From Diplodia intermedia (taxonomy: Eukaryota; Ascomycota; Dothideomycetes; Botryosphaeriales; Botryosphaeriaceae): 64,000 bases of DNA. A program made the position numbers and the translations under genes. The stretch spans positions 124,001 through 188,000 of the forward strand of contig JAKEKT010000004.1 of NCBI GenBank assembly GCA_021495925.1, written 5' to 3'. The notes under the pieces were generated by a model that saw only the letters and a program-made list of their open reading frames with translations, was not told the DNA's origin and made no database searches. Of the stretch, positions 47,906 to 59,190 are shown piece by piece; positions within the stretch are counted from its first letter, which is position 1, and each line of letters starts with the position of its first letter.

Positions 47906-49882
47906 CGAGGTATGGTTCGCAGAGCGCGAGAGTGACGAGTGTGTGGGACAGAAGCCCAGGGCGAGGGCGGTGCTAAATAAGCACGATAAGGCGGGACCAA
48001 GACCAGGAGCTTCCGAACGAGCCGCTAAGCGCGGACGGCAGCGTGGCCAAGAGGGCTTTGCTCCACGTTGGCGTGCTGGGGTAGGGTAGGGTACACTTAC
48101 GCATCTCCGGGAGCTGGCCACTCAGAGGGCAGTGTGGTGCCGAGCGATGGCGCACGTCGACCGGACTTGCGAGGAGGGAGGCAGCCGGCAAGAACAGCGC
48201 GCACAGAGTGGTGGAGCTGGAGGACAAGCCGGCGGGAGAACAGCAGAGGCGATGGCTCTTGAGCGTGAGCGCGCTTGCTCGTAGCTGCCGTTTGCCGCAG
48301 CCCTGCCATGGCAGTTGGGCGACTGCCCCTTTGCAGCGAGGACCCGACCGCGCGCGCCAGGGCCCGGGGCGCTGACGACTGCCAAGGCCGCTGGCGGTGG
48401 CGCGCACTGTGGCTGAAGCCAATCGCAGCGTAGCTGCAAATCCGGAACGCGACCCACCCGCCGTGCCACCTTCCACCTTGCTCCAGCTCCAGCACGCAAC
48501 AACTCAGCCCGGCCGCCTACGCGACACCATCAGCCCCGGTTTCGCCTGCGCTGGACTCCGACCACAGCCAACCACCGCCCTCGCCGCATCCGACTGTGAC
48601 GCCGAGCCCTGCCCGCCGCCAAGTGTCCATGACGAGCGGCCGTCAGGTGCTGCCCGCCGGTACACAGACTACGCCTTGTCAGCCTCACTCGGCTCGCACG
48701 GGCAACGAAGCCATACTCCACTCGTGCTTGGCAAGCGAGCCAGAACGCGCCTGGATGCGTGCTTGGACCAGCCCGGTGACTCTCTTCCAAGGCTTCCAAT
48801 GACACGCCAGCTTGCTGCGCTTGTCTGGCCGGCGCTTGTTCCATGTGTGCGCAAGCGCCCCCGGCCTCCAAACGGCCGCCGTACCTGACTTCATTATTCT
48901 CGTGCGGCGCACATGTTCTGCGCGTGCCGACTTCCGACAAACACCTGCCCTACTAGTCAATCCCATTGCTGGCGCTTTCAGGGGCTAGATACGGAGCATC
49001 GTGGAGCAGATGGCATCAAGAGCCCTCACCGCATGCAAGCTACGTCTATCACCATTCGGAGCCGGTGCGGTGGGCTAATGCTTGATCGTCATGGGCACAT
49101 ACTTGGTATAAGCAAGCGCATCCAACGTCGAAGCATACACGCAGCCAAACCAAGCGTGGCGTCAATAATGCACCATTCCTCCCGCCTGGATGATCATTCC
49201 CAATCCCTGCGCATCATCATCTTCCCTATGCGATGCTCCCGAGCAGGCAAGATGCCTCAACAGTGTGATCGGCGCGCGCTATTGTTGCGCCGCATCCCTC
49301 AAGCTTTGCTGGTTCCGCATCATCTATCCCTGCAGCGACAACGGGAAAGCTTATCTGGCCTCAAGTGGTTTCCTGTCGTCGAGTCGAAACAGCCGTCGAC
49401 CTCGATTTCACCGAAACATGTTGAGGGAGTTTGAGCTCTCGCTGAGACGTGATTGACAGCACTAGGGTCGTACAATCACGCCCCTACCAAGGCCTCAGCT
49501 GTACTTCTGCCGTCACCCCAACCATGAGCAAACTGAGCCTCGCACCCACCGCCGACACGGGGGTCTGTCGAGCTCTGCTTGCGCGATTTCTTCATCGAAC
49601 ACGTGGGCTAGAGCACAGACCGTCGAGGCCGGTGTCAATACTAAACGTTGATCCATGTTGTGCCTTACAATTCGCACGGTTTATCCGATCTTCACAGGCC
49701 CCGGACTACTCGAAACTTGCTCGGCGCATTAAGCACCTCTTCTGCAAAGGTGCGTTTAGTAGCAAACTTTATATTATTCAGATCGCTGCTAGGCATTTTC
49801 CATTATATATTTCTAGTGCCCCTACACATGTCTACTTGACCTCTGCAGGCTTATTCATTGACCTACCCGAGCCCAGATTGCC
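47906..49882. other. Intergenic; no supported gene
   Basis: 2.0 kb holding the exchanger promoter. GC-rich to about 48900 with only compositional frames, then more balanced. Nothing was recognised. Confidence 0.5.
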
Positions 49883-50665
49883 CTATGAAAGAGAGACAAG
49901 GTTGTTAACGTGACGAGTGGGGAGTGAAAAGTGCAAAAGAGCCGTCTGCACGAATATCAGAGTATAGCGCTTGGTCAGAAGCCCAGTTCGCCCACGGGGA
50001 ATCTTCGCCCATGCTTCTTCAACAGAAGAGGCCTCGGCAGACTTTATGTGCGAGATTCTGGTCCACATTTCTTCTGCAGAAGAGACGCTGCCAGCCCTTA
50101 GGTTCGACGCTGCAACGAACATTAACAAGCGCTCAAGCTCGGCAAGCTGGTATACCTTGTGATTGTGATGGCCCAACCAACACCCAATTGCAGCTATGCC
50201 AAGCTGCAGGCCTTTGTACGCTTCTTGTGGTATCTGCAAGCTCTCCGGCCAGTGCTGCTTTTCGCAGAGCTTAATTACCAGGGACCGGAACTTGGCGGCA
50301 GCGTCGGAATTGAACTTGAGAGTTTTCTTCCGCATGACCTCACTCTCCTCATCATTCAGCGTGAGGAAAGTCATCTTTGTTTCTTTCTCAGGGATGGTGG
50401 GGAATAGTTCAGCTCGGCAGACCGGGCAGGCCTTTTTTGGGGTCGATGAAAGCCATGTCAGAAGGCAGTCACGTCCCACGATATGTCCGCACTTACGGAG
50501 CTGGATCAGATGCTTCTCAACCTTACCGTCTGCATTTGGCTCGCCGAAAGCCTCCATACAACCGCTGCATGCGTCTAGCTTTTCCTTTGGAATGTCTCCC
50601 GGCTGCACCTCCTGGGTCCAGTCGCGGAAGAAATTCTCAGACGTCGGGGGCTGCTTCCGGTCCAT
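49883..50665 (-). CDS. RING-like zinc-finger protein
   Basis: A single exon of 260 residues. Residues 33-83 form a RING-type pattern: C33-x2-C36, then C59-G-H61, C67 and C80-P-V-C83. The position two or three residues after H61, where a canonical RING has Cys or His, is Val-Gly, so one of the eight zinc ligands seems missing; similar CGHIVGRDC-type RINGs are common in filamentous fungi. The rest is mostly helical without a known domain and ends in a hydrophobic stretch (TLIFVQTALLHFSL). It could act as a ubiquitin ligase, but this is inference from the finger alone. Confidence 0.7.
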   Translation of the reverse strand: MDRKQPPTSENFFRDWTQEVQPGDIPKEKLDACSGCMEAFGEPNADGKVEKHLIQLRKCGHIVGRDCLLTWLSSTPKKACPVCRAELFPTIPEKETKMTFLTLNDEESEVMRKKTLKFNSDAAAKFRSLVIKLCEKQHWPESLQIPQEAYKGLQLGIAAIGCWLGHHNHKVYQLAELERLLMFVAASNLRAGSVSSAEEMWTRISHIKSAEASSVEEAWAKIPRGRTGLLTKRYTLIFVQTALLHFSLPTRHVNNLVSLS

Positions 50666-52058
50666 GTTGGAACTGAATGAAGGCTGGTTTATGTGGTGAG
50701 GAAAGGCCGGTTTCTTATCTTCTTATTTGCTTCCATACAATAAAGATATTCCTGTACAATGAATTCACAGGATTCCGATCTATTTTTAGAGAACAAAAGA
50801 GCGGTTCCGACTACACGCATGGAGGTGTTGGCATTGTCATGTACCTTTGTATGGATGACGACCAGCTTGATGGTTGAGATATCATGGATGCTTTCACGCT
50901 TGCAACACACTCCTGTAACTCGGATATGCGATGGAGAACTGCTCGCACGTAAACTAACGCTACCATTTCCATAGTCGCAGTGTATGGTTCAATCTCTGGG
51001 CCACCGGCCCCAAACTGTGTCATTTGGTCGTGTAGCTAGTGTGATGGTAACCGGACCGGTAAGCTTACCAGACAAACGTCTGGATGATTATGTGCGACAG
51101 GTGTGCCGAGCTCGAATTATTGGACATATAGTGTGTATGATTTAATCACTGGGTTCCTTTCATTCTTCCGTTTTGATTATGAACCGATTCCACATTCTGC
51201 CCAAAAACTCTCGAGTTCAGTATCTATTGTACGTGGAACGAACGCATTGTTTCAGACACATCCCGTCGTAACTAAGAGAGCATCTCCGGGAGGCATAATG
51301 CTGTAGTGTGACCTTCCAGCGGATCGTTAAAAGAACTCGATCTCCCCAACACATATTACACAAGGTCTGAAGACGCTTCAATGACTTCCAAACTTACACC
51401 TACATGTTGTCCTTTGCTTGCACTGACCATGCAGCAAGATTGTAGAATCCCTTGCGGGGCAGAGAATGATGAAGTTTCTGCACCCCGCTGTGCTCTGCAC
51501 GTGAAGGCACCTATACCGTTTACGTGGCCTCTACACCAACCCGACATCATTCGAGAAACAGAACCAGCCCAGCGGGCACTTGTTATCCCTTGCAGGTATA
51601 CCGAGGAGGAAGCAACAGCCTATCTAACGCAAAGGGCTCAAGAAAACAAGATCGACATTGCCTTTGAAGCGCGATGTGGAAAGGAGGTGGACTAGACAAC
51701 AAGAAAGGAGACAGAGGATGCGGACAAAGGACCTTTACAAGGGTGGGCTGTCCTCGAACCGTGCTACAGCTCTGAAAAAAAAAAAGTGTATATCACTGTT
51801 GTTAGGATGGATTTTGCCCTCGTCTTTGCGCATACTCTGTACAGAAGATCAACACCAAGTTGGGCAGCAACGTCTCGCGTGCAAGAATGGCAATCTGTGA
51901 AGCCTTTCTCACCCACCGAATACCCACTCCTGTATATCTACTCATTCGTGTGCATCACTCGATAACCCCAAAATCGAAGCCGGGGAAAAACGCCATAAAC
52001 TCCCGTCAGTGCCAGTTTCTTCGCTGGATATTGCACGGCGCCACCGCCGCCGCCTGAC
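50666..52058. other. Intergenic; no supported gene
   Basis: 1.4 kb, AT-richer than the average. A plus-strand frame of 104 codons (51381-51695) ends in plausible-looking sequence (YTEEEATAYLTQRAQENKIDI) and may be a decayed exon, but there is no support beyond that. A poly-A run lies at about 51776-51785. Confidence 0.45.
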
Positions 52059-52883
52059 TTAGTTCCTGAGAGCCCGAAGACGCTCATTGAGGCCGTCCTC
52101 CATCTCCTCGGAAGGCCCGACCTTCGTCTTGGCCGGCGTTGCGCCCTCGAGTTCCTGGTTGAGCTCGACGCCCGCCTTGTCCGCGGCCTGCGCCATCAGG
52201 CGGTCGACGTCCTCCTGCGGCGTGCCGACGGCCGTAGCTGAGGAGGTGGCATTCTCGTAGTAGGCGGTCGCGACATCCAGGTCCTCGAACTGCGTCTCGA
52301 ACTTGTCCATGACTGCGGATATCTGTTTTTGTTCTTGTCAGACAACCGTAACCGCCAGCGTTATTTTTTCTGCTACTGTTTGGAGGTAAGAATACCTTGT
52401 CGAGATCCATAGACTTCATGGCCGAGTCCATGCCCTTGACCACGTTCGCCATGCTGCCCGTCACCTGGCGCATCGTCACCGCCGTTTGTACCCTGCTGCT
52501 GACGGCATCGATGCGCGAGGCTAGACGTAGCAGGTTGAGTTTCTCGTTCTGCTTCCTTATAGCGTTCTGCGCGTAGATCTTGGCGATGTCGTTGTGGCCC
52601 GCCTTCATCGCCTGTTTGCGCCCAAATCCGTGTCAGCCGGGTGAGTGTTTCTGGCGGGGGTGTGCAAGCAGAAGGTCCTGCTCGGGCGGATCGTTCAAGG
52701 GGCGCGACGCACTTTTTCGAGCTTCGCCTTCTCGGTCGTCTCATCTTTGCCGGCCTTCGCAGCTTGCCGGTTGAGCTGCTTCGTGGTGAACTGCGTGCGC
52801 GGGTATTGTTAGCGCGGGGTGCGAATGCGGGGACGGGTACGACGTGCTTTGAGGTTGAACAGCGCTTTTTCGAGACCAGACAT
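52059..52883 (-). CDS. did2: ESCRT-III subunit DID2/CHMP1 (VPS46)
   Basis: Minus-strand exons 52883-52848, 52790-52713, 52611-52396 and 52322-52059 give 197 residues, the family length. It opens MSGLEKALFNLKFTTKQLNRQ and has the basic helical core (NDIAKIYAQNAIRKQNEKLNLLRLASRID in two parts) and acidic C-terminal half. The end carries a MIM1 motif (EEMEDGLNERLRALRN) that binds the MIT domain of the Vps4 ATPase. DID2 regulates disassembly of ESCRT-III filaments during multivesicular body sorting. Three introns; the first (52847-52791) starts with GC rather than GT (AAA|GCACGT) and ends ACGCAG, with a perfect CTAAC branch-like site. The last two are GT..AG. Confidence 0.9.
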
Positions 52884-53295
52884 GGTTGCGGTCGATGGCA
52901 GTAGGAGGCGAAGGCGAGGTGATGTAACTTCACGAGGCTTGTGGTGGCAGGAGTGGAGTGGAAGTCTTGCTGGAGCAGCCCTGCCTGATAGAGCGGCGCC
53001 GGAGGGCAGCGCCTCGGCGCCGCAGTCCTCTCGCTCGCTTCGGGAAACGTCATACCAGCTACGCGCGTGCGGCCCGGAGCCACGCACCAGCACCTAACCA
53101 GCTGTACGCGCTCGTGTGCTGCTCCATAGCTCGCTCTAATTTGTGCTCAAAGTATTCGTTTTCATAGCCATGAGAACCTTGCCAAAGCTCGTCGTCTGCC
53201 CGCTGTCCCAGTCCTTCCATGCAGTCCCGCTCGTCCTGCTGCCTGCAACGCCAAAACGCCGTTCCGCAACGCCATAGCTAAAGCTTAGAGACACC
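52884..53295. other. Spacer between two minus-strand genes
   Basis: 412 bases with the DID2 promoter and the 3' flank of the NC2-beta gene. No feature was recognised. Confidence 0.5.
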
Positions 53296-54018
53296 TCACG
53301 CCTCGTGCGGCCCCGAGTTGAACTTGTCGGTGGCCGACCGGAAGAGCTCTTGCTGCTGCCTGATCAGCTCCTCCTCGCTCAAGCCACTCTGCTCGATCTT
53401 GCTCTGCTTCTTCTCGCGGTTCTGGAAAGCGGCGTTAGCGCGCCTTGCGTTATCCTCGGGCTTGCTCCGAGGACCCACCATCTGCTGCTTGCGCTGGTCC
53501 TGGGCGACCTGCATGATGTCGTCCACGTAGTTTCCAAAGCCGAAGTCCTCCAGCGCAGCCTTGACGTGCTCACATGCGATCGTCTTCTTCGCTTCCTTCT
53601 CGGCGATGTCGTTTGCTTCGGAGGAGATCATAGTGATGAATTCAACGCAGCACTCGATGAGCAGATCACGCGTCTCCTTGGCGAAGGTGACGCCCGGGTC
53701 ATTTGCGAGTATCTCGTTGATTATTTTCTGGACGGTGGCTTTGTCCGCGGTCAGCGCGATTCAAAAGCGAGCTTGACGCGGGGTGCTTGGGCGTCCCTCC
53801 TCGGGGCTGCCCGAGACGGCGGACGCGACGGGTCGGGGCGGTGTACGGGCGTGGGTCGCGTGGGATCAGGGAGAAGGCTCGCATACCTTTCGGAAGCGAA
53901 AGCTCGTCGTTGCCTGTGGGCGGAGTCAGCGCGTAGTCGGTGGCTTCAGTGTACGCAGGCGCGCGCGACACGGCAGCCTGGTTGGTTGCGACGCACCTCC
54001 AAACTCGCGGTCCGACAT
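53296..54018 (-). CDS. ncb2: NC2-beta (Dr1/Ncb2), TBP-binding transcription repressor
   Basis: Minus-strand exons 54018-53997, 53913-53887 (27 bases) and 53738-53296 give 163 residues. Joined in phase they read MSDREFGGNDELSLPKATVQ and continue through a histone fold (KIINEILANDPGVTFAKETRD, LLIECCVEFITMISSEAND, EKEAKKTIACEHVKAALEDFGF), which is the highly conserved NC2-beta core. The tail is helical with QNREKKQSK and EEELIRQQQELF. NC2-beta pairs with NC2-alpha (Bur6/DRAP1), clamps TATA-binding protein on promoters and tunes transcription by RNA polymerase II. The second exon is very short, a reason for automated gene finders to miss the start. Confidence 0.92.
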
Positions 54019-55341
54019 GGCTCGCTTGCACAGGAAATCAGGGTGGCGTCGAGGCAAAAGGCGGGAGAGGAGGCTGGGGTTCGCGACCAATACTGCGCTC
54101 ACAAAACATGGTCGCGGTCGTTTGGCATTCTTTAAATGTTAGAGCAGAGCTGACGCTTCATCCTAGCTCGGCGGGCGCACGGGCCGCGTCGGCGTCGGCG
54201 AAGCCCTGCTTCCGAGCGCTGCTCAAATAATGCTGGGAAACTTTTTTCTCTCTTCGCTTCCACCGCAACACCTTGAGCCGCACACCTTTTCTGCGCGGCG
54301 TTTTGCAGCATGGTAAGTCGACTGCCCCCTCTCCTGCCCGCACCATCTTCGAAGATGAACATTCGTGTCGCCCCTATCAGACCAACATTGTGGTGATTTA
54401 CCTGTCCTAGCCAAACGGACTATCTGAGAAAAACCAAACACAGCTTCGTTTCCATCACGCTGGCTTGCGAACGCCTGCTAACATTGCGAAGACATTGTAG
54501 GCCAGACTCACTTGAGTTTCTTTCCATCATGGCGCCATCTGTGTGAGCGAACCGCCGGATCCCAACGCAAATTGCGCGTCGGACGGCTTGGTTCTGCTTT
54601 CTGGACGGCGCATGCACATGCTAGCTCGCATCTCGTCTGTACATAGAGAGCGAAGCGACTCATGCAGGGGATGTCTCAGATTGGACTGGGCATGTGAGCC
54701 GGGCCAGAGCGAGCGCACCCCCATTGCGGGACCCCAGAGCGGGCGACTGTCAGGCCGCACCCGCATGATTCTCCGACGGGATCATCAAGCATGGCGCCAC
54801 CCCGCTTGATCGTACGATCAGCTGCACAGCGACCCGCATTCTCCAAATTCGGGTGCACAGCGCCGCATATCCTTGATTAGCGAACGTGCTGCAGGTAGGT
54901 CACCCCCGATCTCTCACATCAGCCACATCACGCCACTCTCCAAGTGATGATCAGAAATCAAAGAGTTCTATCAAATTCCGACATTCCGTGAGGATCTAAT
55001 CTTGACTGATGACCTGAACGAGTCATCACTGCTGTGGCCTCACTGGTGCAGTGCATGCGATGGTGACTGACCCACGGAGCTAGTGTGTTGGTAGGAGCTT
55101 ATTTGAACATCACCATCAGTAACGGTACGTTTGTGTTGCCTTTGTTCTCTCTTCCCTTCCTGTGATGACAAAAGATCACATTCCATGCTAAGACGGAGGG
55201 GGTAAAATCCCTATGTCGAGAAAGTGTCGAGCCTTTTCATCTTTCGACTGAGATACACTAGTTTCGATTTCTCTATCGCACCAACGTAGAGAAAAGACAA
55301 TCCGGCTAACACCCTAGCTAGCTCTTGGCTCCCAGAAACAT
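54019..55341. other. Intergenic; orphan start-plus-donor signal near 54310
   Basis: 1.3 kb. At 54310 an ATG is followed at once by GTAAGT in a CT-rich context typical of highly expressed fungal genes. The best following acceptor (CCTAG, exon from 54411) would give a 30-residue product ending at 54500, which I do not recognise. No gene is called. Confidence 0.4.
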
Positions 55342-56283
55342 TCACGCGTCCTGGAACGCGGACAGCTCTTGGTCGTTCCAGCTGCAGGGCCTGCGTCAGT
55401 ATGGATTGAGTGGAGATATTGCGTGGGAGCACATACTTTAGGTAGCGGCCGTTCAGCTCCTTAGGGGCATCAAGAACCAGTCGGGCCATGACGTTGCCCG
55501 GCTGGTCAGGACGGAGCAATTTACCGTTAGATGGCAAACCAAGAAACTTCTCCGCATCCTTAGGATCCATGTGCTTGTGATGAGTGGCCCGGATGTTGTC
55601 CTGCATGTTGGTATCAACGGTGCCGGGACGAATAGAGAGGGTAGTAACGTCGGGCTCTTCAGCCGCCAATGTCTCGGCCAAGTGGTTGAGCACGGCCTTT
55701 GAAGCACCATAAGCACCCCAGGCGGCGTAGGAGTGGGAGGCAGCACCAGAGGAGACGAGGACGATACGCCCGTTGGAAGAGCGCAGGGCTGGCAGGGCGG
55801 CCTTGATCTACACCAGCAGTCAGAAGGGGCAATTGCGGCGGGCATGGTGACACGGTACCAGGGCGATGGCCGAGAAGACGTTGACATCAAAGGCAGCTCT
55901 CCATTCCTCGGGCTCGGTGTCGCAGATCCTCTTCACCGGCTCGAGCACGCCGTGGTTCACGACGAGCCCGTCCAGGCGGTTCCAGTGCTGGAGGGCGAGA
56001 TCGGCGGCCTGTTTGCCGATTGAAAAGTCGGCGAGGTCTCCTGACAGGAGCTGCACCTGTTCCGGGTGCTCAGCGCGCAGCCGTTCGAGTGGCTCCTTGC
56101 TTCGGGCGACAACGACGAGCCTGCATTGGCGCTGCAGCAGGAAGTGGCTAATGGCGAGCCCGATGCCTGTCAAGCGCGGGCCGAGATGCGTCAGTAAGCC
56201 GCGGGCCACATGCACGGGGAGAGGGCCGACGGCGTACCCCGGGAGGCGCCGGTGACAATAATGACTTTCCCCGCGGCGGCCAT
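55342..56283 (-). CDS. Short-chain dehydrogenase/reductase
   Basis: Minus-strand exons 56283-56238, 56166-55859, 55807-55437 and 55390-55342 give 257 residues, normal for a classical SDR. The cofactor loop TGASRGIG (11-18) is completed by the first intron; then SGDLAD, NHGVLEP, the catalytic Ser in VLVSSGAA (about 138), Tyr151 and Lys155 in YGASK, and RPGTVDTNMQ. The last intron yields the usual tail (SWNDQELSAFQDA). The protein resembles yeast YIR035C-type and sepiapterin-reductase-like enzymes and should use NADP(H); the substrate cannot be told. Without the last intron the frame would run on to 55211. It is divergent from a FAD oxidoreductase gene over 332 bases. Confidence 0.87.
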
Positions 56284-56615
56284 TGGGTGGTTCGAGGGTG
56301 TGAGGTCTGGCGTCTGGCGTCGAGGGACGGCGGACAGAACACAGAAAAGACTCGTCCCGAGGCGACCCGCCTTTTTTTCTTGCCGGTGGCGCTGGGTGTG
56401 GATCTGCGGTAAGTGTGCGAGGGGTGCAGCCGCTGGGCGGGCGGACGTCATGGCGATGTGGGGTTTGGCGCGCCTTTCACAACGCCCGCCGCTGGGACGG
56501 ATCGTATGATATTTTACTTCACTGCACACGGCCATGCTACATAAATCCCAGGCGGGCAGGCTGAACCCGCGACACCTCTCCTCCGCAGATCCTCGATCGC
56601 ATTCCCTGCCCAAGC
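56284..56615. promoter_or_regulatory. Shared divergent upstream region, SDR / FAD oxidoreductase
   Basis: 332 bases between two divergent start codons of oxidoreductase genes. No motif was recognised. Confidence 0.5.
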
Positions 56616-58135
56616 ATGGCCAGCCCCCCGACCCAGACCGTCATCCTCGGCGCAGGCATCGTCGGCCTCTCGACCGCCTACTACCTCGCCCACGCTCCCG
56701 ACGTCGACCCCTCCACCATCCACATAGTCGAGTCCGCCGCCGAGCTGTTCTGCTCTGCCTCCGGCCTCGCCGGCGGCTTCCTCGCTGAAGACTGTGCGTT
56801 CCCCCAATTCCCCCCGCCCGCGCTTGCGCGAAGCTGACAACCGCCCAGGGTTCGCGCCCTCTGTTGCGCCGCTGGGCGCCCTGTCCTTCCGCCTGCACAA
56901 GGAGCTCGCCGAGCAGCACGATGGCCGCAACAAATGGGGCTACTGCCTGAGCATCGGCACCTCGCTCAGCCAGGACCCGGAGAACAGCGAAGAGGCGGTG
57001 CTTGGTAGCGGAGAGGACTGGCTGAGCAACGGCACCAGCCGCGCCAAAGCCGTCGGCGGCCAGGACCACTTCGAAAAAGGCGAGGGTCCCGCGTGGTTGA
57101 ACCTTGAGCCCAACAGCAGCCTCGAGGTCATCAGCCAGGACGCGAGCACTGCTCAGATGTGAGTTTTTGTCACTGGCTGGTTGGCACAGTCCGGAGCTGA
57201 TGCTGGGCAGAGATCCCAAGCGCATGTGCGCCTTCCTTCTGGACCAATGCCGCGAGCGGGGCGTCCATCTCCACCATCCGGCAAAGGCCGTTGGCGTCTC
57301 GAGAGACGAGAAAGGGCTGATGAGCGCAGTCCGCGTTGCTACTGAGACCGGCATGGAGGTGGAAAGTAAGAATGCATCCATTCTTCATGCGTGGACGTCA
57401 CTAACCGCGAGCAGTCCCCTGTGCCCGCCTAGTCGTTACTGCCGGTGCCTGGACCCCCAGGGTTTTCAACACGCTGTTCCCGAAGACCAACGTCCGGATA
57501 CCAATCTCGCCGCTCGCTGGCCACTCGCTCCTCCTCCGCTCTCCTCGATGGACTAAAGAACAGGAGGATCTGGGCTGCCACGCTATCTTCGCCACTGACA
57601 CCCTCGGCTTCTCGCCTGAGCTTTTCAGCCGGCTTACCGGGGAGATCTACATTGCAGGACTCAACACCACTCAGATCCCTCTGCCGGAGCTTGCCTCGGA
57701 CGTCAAGGCTAAGGGTGAGGCGATGAAGCAACTGAAGGATGTCGCAGCTACCATGTGCGGCTTGCCAGACAAGGATGACCTTGAGATCCTGAGAGAAGGA
57801 CTGGTAAGAGAAACGCCGATCAGCCTTTCAGAATCCCCCTCTTACTTTTGCACAGTGTTACCGCCCCGTTACTTCCAGCGGCAGACCAATCATTTCCCGG
57901 GTCCCCGACATGAAGCTTGGGATTCAGACTCTCGGTGGCAGCCGAGGTGGTGTTTTCGTGGCTGCTGGCCACGGCGCATGGGGTATGATTATGACGGCAG
58001 TCCCTCCCTTGGATCAACCTGTTAACCAGAACCCCAGGAATCTCGCAATCCCTCGGCACCGGATTAGTCATGACGGAGCTCATGTGTGGCAAGCCAACCT
58101 CGGTGAACATCAAGGCGCTGGCTTTGCCCGCTTAA
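56616..58135 (+). CDS. FAD-dependent oxidoreductase, D-amino-acid oxidase fold
   Basis: Six exons: 56616-56793, 56849-57158, 57211-57365, 57415-57803, 57856-57982 and 58038-58135, giving 418 residues. The N-terminal Rossmann loop is VILGAGIVGLSTAYYLA (about 9-25), followed by an acidic residue at the end of the second strand (IHIVES) and SGLAGGFLAED. Later come VVTAGAWTPRVF, the C-terminal FAD loop GGVFVAAGHGAWG, and, only after the last intron, the closing helix ISQSLGTGLVMTELM. This is the DAO family (Pfam PF01266) seen in sarcosine, glycine and D-amino-acid oxidases; a TDA3-like protein is a possible relative. The substrate is unknown. All five introns are GT..AG and in phase. Confidence 0.86.
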
Positions 58136-59190
58136 TTCTATAATATCACAGCATCATTGCAAGCACTATGCAATATTCTATGGCAACAACCGCGCATATC
58201 GGGTCTATAAGATCGGGAACCGCCTTCACCGAACAGATTTCGTCAAACCACTGGCCACTAACGACACAAACAGTATTTTTTCGGCGCATATGTATTAAGT
58301 ATGGCTTTTTTTCTGGGTGGTTTTATTCCCCACATGACCCCATATAGGCAGGAACTTGCATTTGCATGAAGGAAACGGCACAATAGATAGGACGGCGTTA
58401 TTTCAAAAAAGTCTGAATTCATCTTTGCTCTATAAGCCAGAACAGAAAACCCCACGGAAACGCTTTTGCCTTGATCGGGAAGATGGCATGAACCATTTTC
58501 ACAACAACCCCACCGCTGTTTGCAAAGCAAAAGAGCCCACTTGCACTTATCTCACCGCGACGTTACTCGCAAATTGTGTGGACAATGGAATTATAAATGG
58601 ACCACCCTTTTTTGGTGTCCAAAAAAAAACCCCCCGGTACAAAATGTGCAGCAGCCGAGATAGGTAAAGCCCGGCACAGCTCGGATAAATGTAGAGCCAT
58701 AGAAATACTCACTATGAACATGGCGCGTCGGCAAATGAATCGAAGGCCATAGAAGCTCGTTCTTCCTCCGCTTAGGACTGTCCTTCATGTACACCTCGGT
58801 CACTGACCAGGACATCAAATACAGAGGCAGAGCCCCACTGGTGCCGACCCAACAAACGTCGCACTTAGTCCTCTGGACTTGGAAAGTCTTCTTGGTTGAC
58901 GGAAAGCCAAGAAGCATGCGTTGTTGAAGAAGTTGGCGTGACTTCATCACAGGATAGTTCGGATTTGTTGTTGAACATTTCCAGCCCAGGGCTGACGCAG
59001 CACACGGAATGTGGGGTGTGGTGATTGGATCCTGCAGCACAGCCACAGAAGCGAGGTATGCGCTGATGCTGTGTTGTACTGTTCACTTTTCTGCTACTTC
59101 GAAAACCATCTACCATGAGGCCCATCTCACCTCATTCTTTCATCTATTCTCCCCCTCAAAAGTAAGACATTTAACTTTCCACGACCCGTC
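58136..59190. other. Convergent spacer; no supported gene
   Basis: 1.05 kb between two convergent genes. A minus-strand frame at 59046-58591 (about 151 codons) has no domain or splice support. AT-richer than the flanks. Confidence 0.5.

Noticed and set aside
47906..48888. Long frames upstream of the Ca2+/H+ exchanger
   Set aside because: Compositional; no domain, and several overlap on both strands.
55211..55341. Longer C-terminus for the SDR without the last intron
   Set aside because: The GTATGT..ACGCAG intron gives the standard SDR tail and a normal length of 257 residues.
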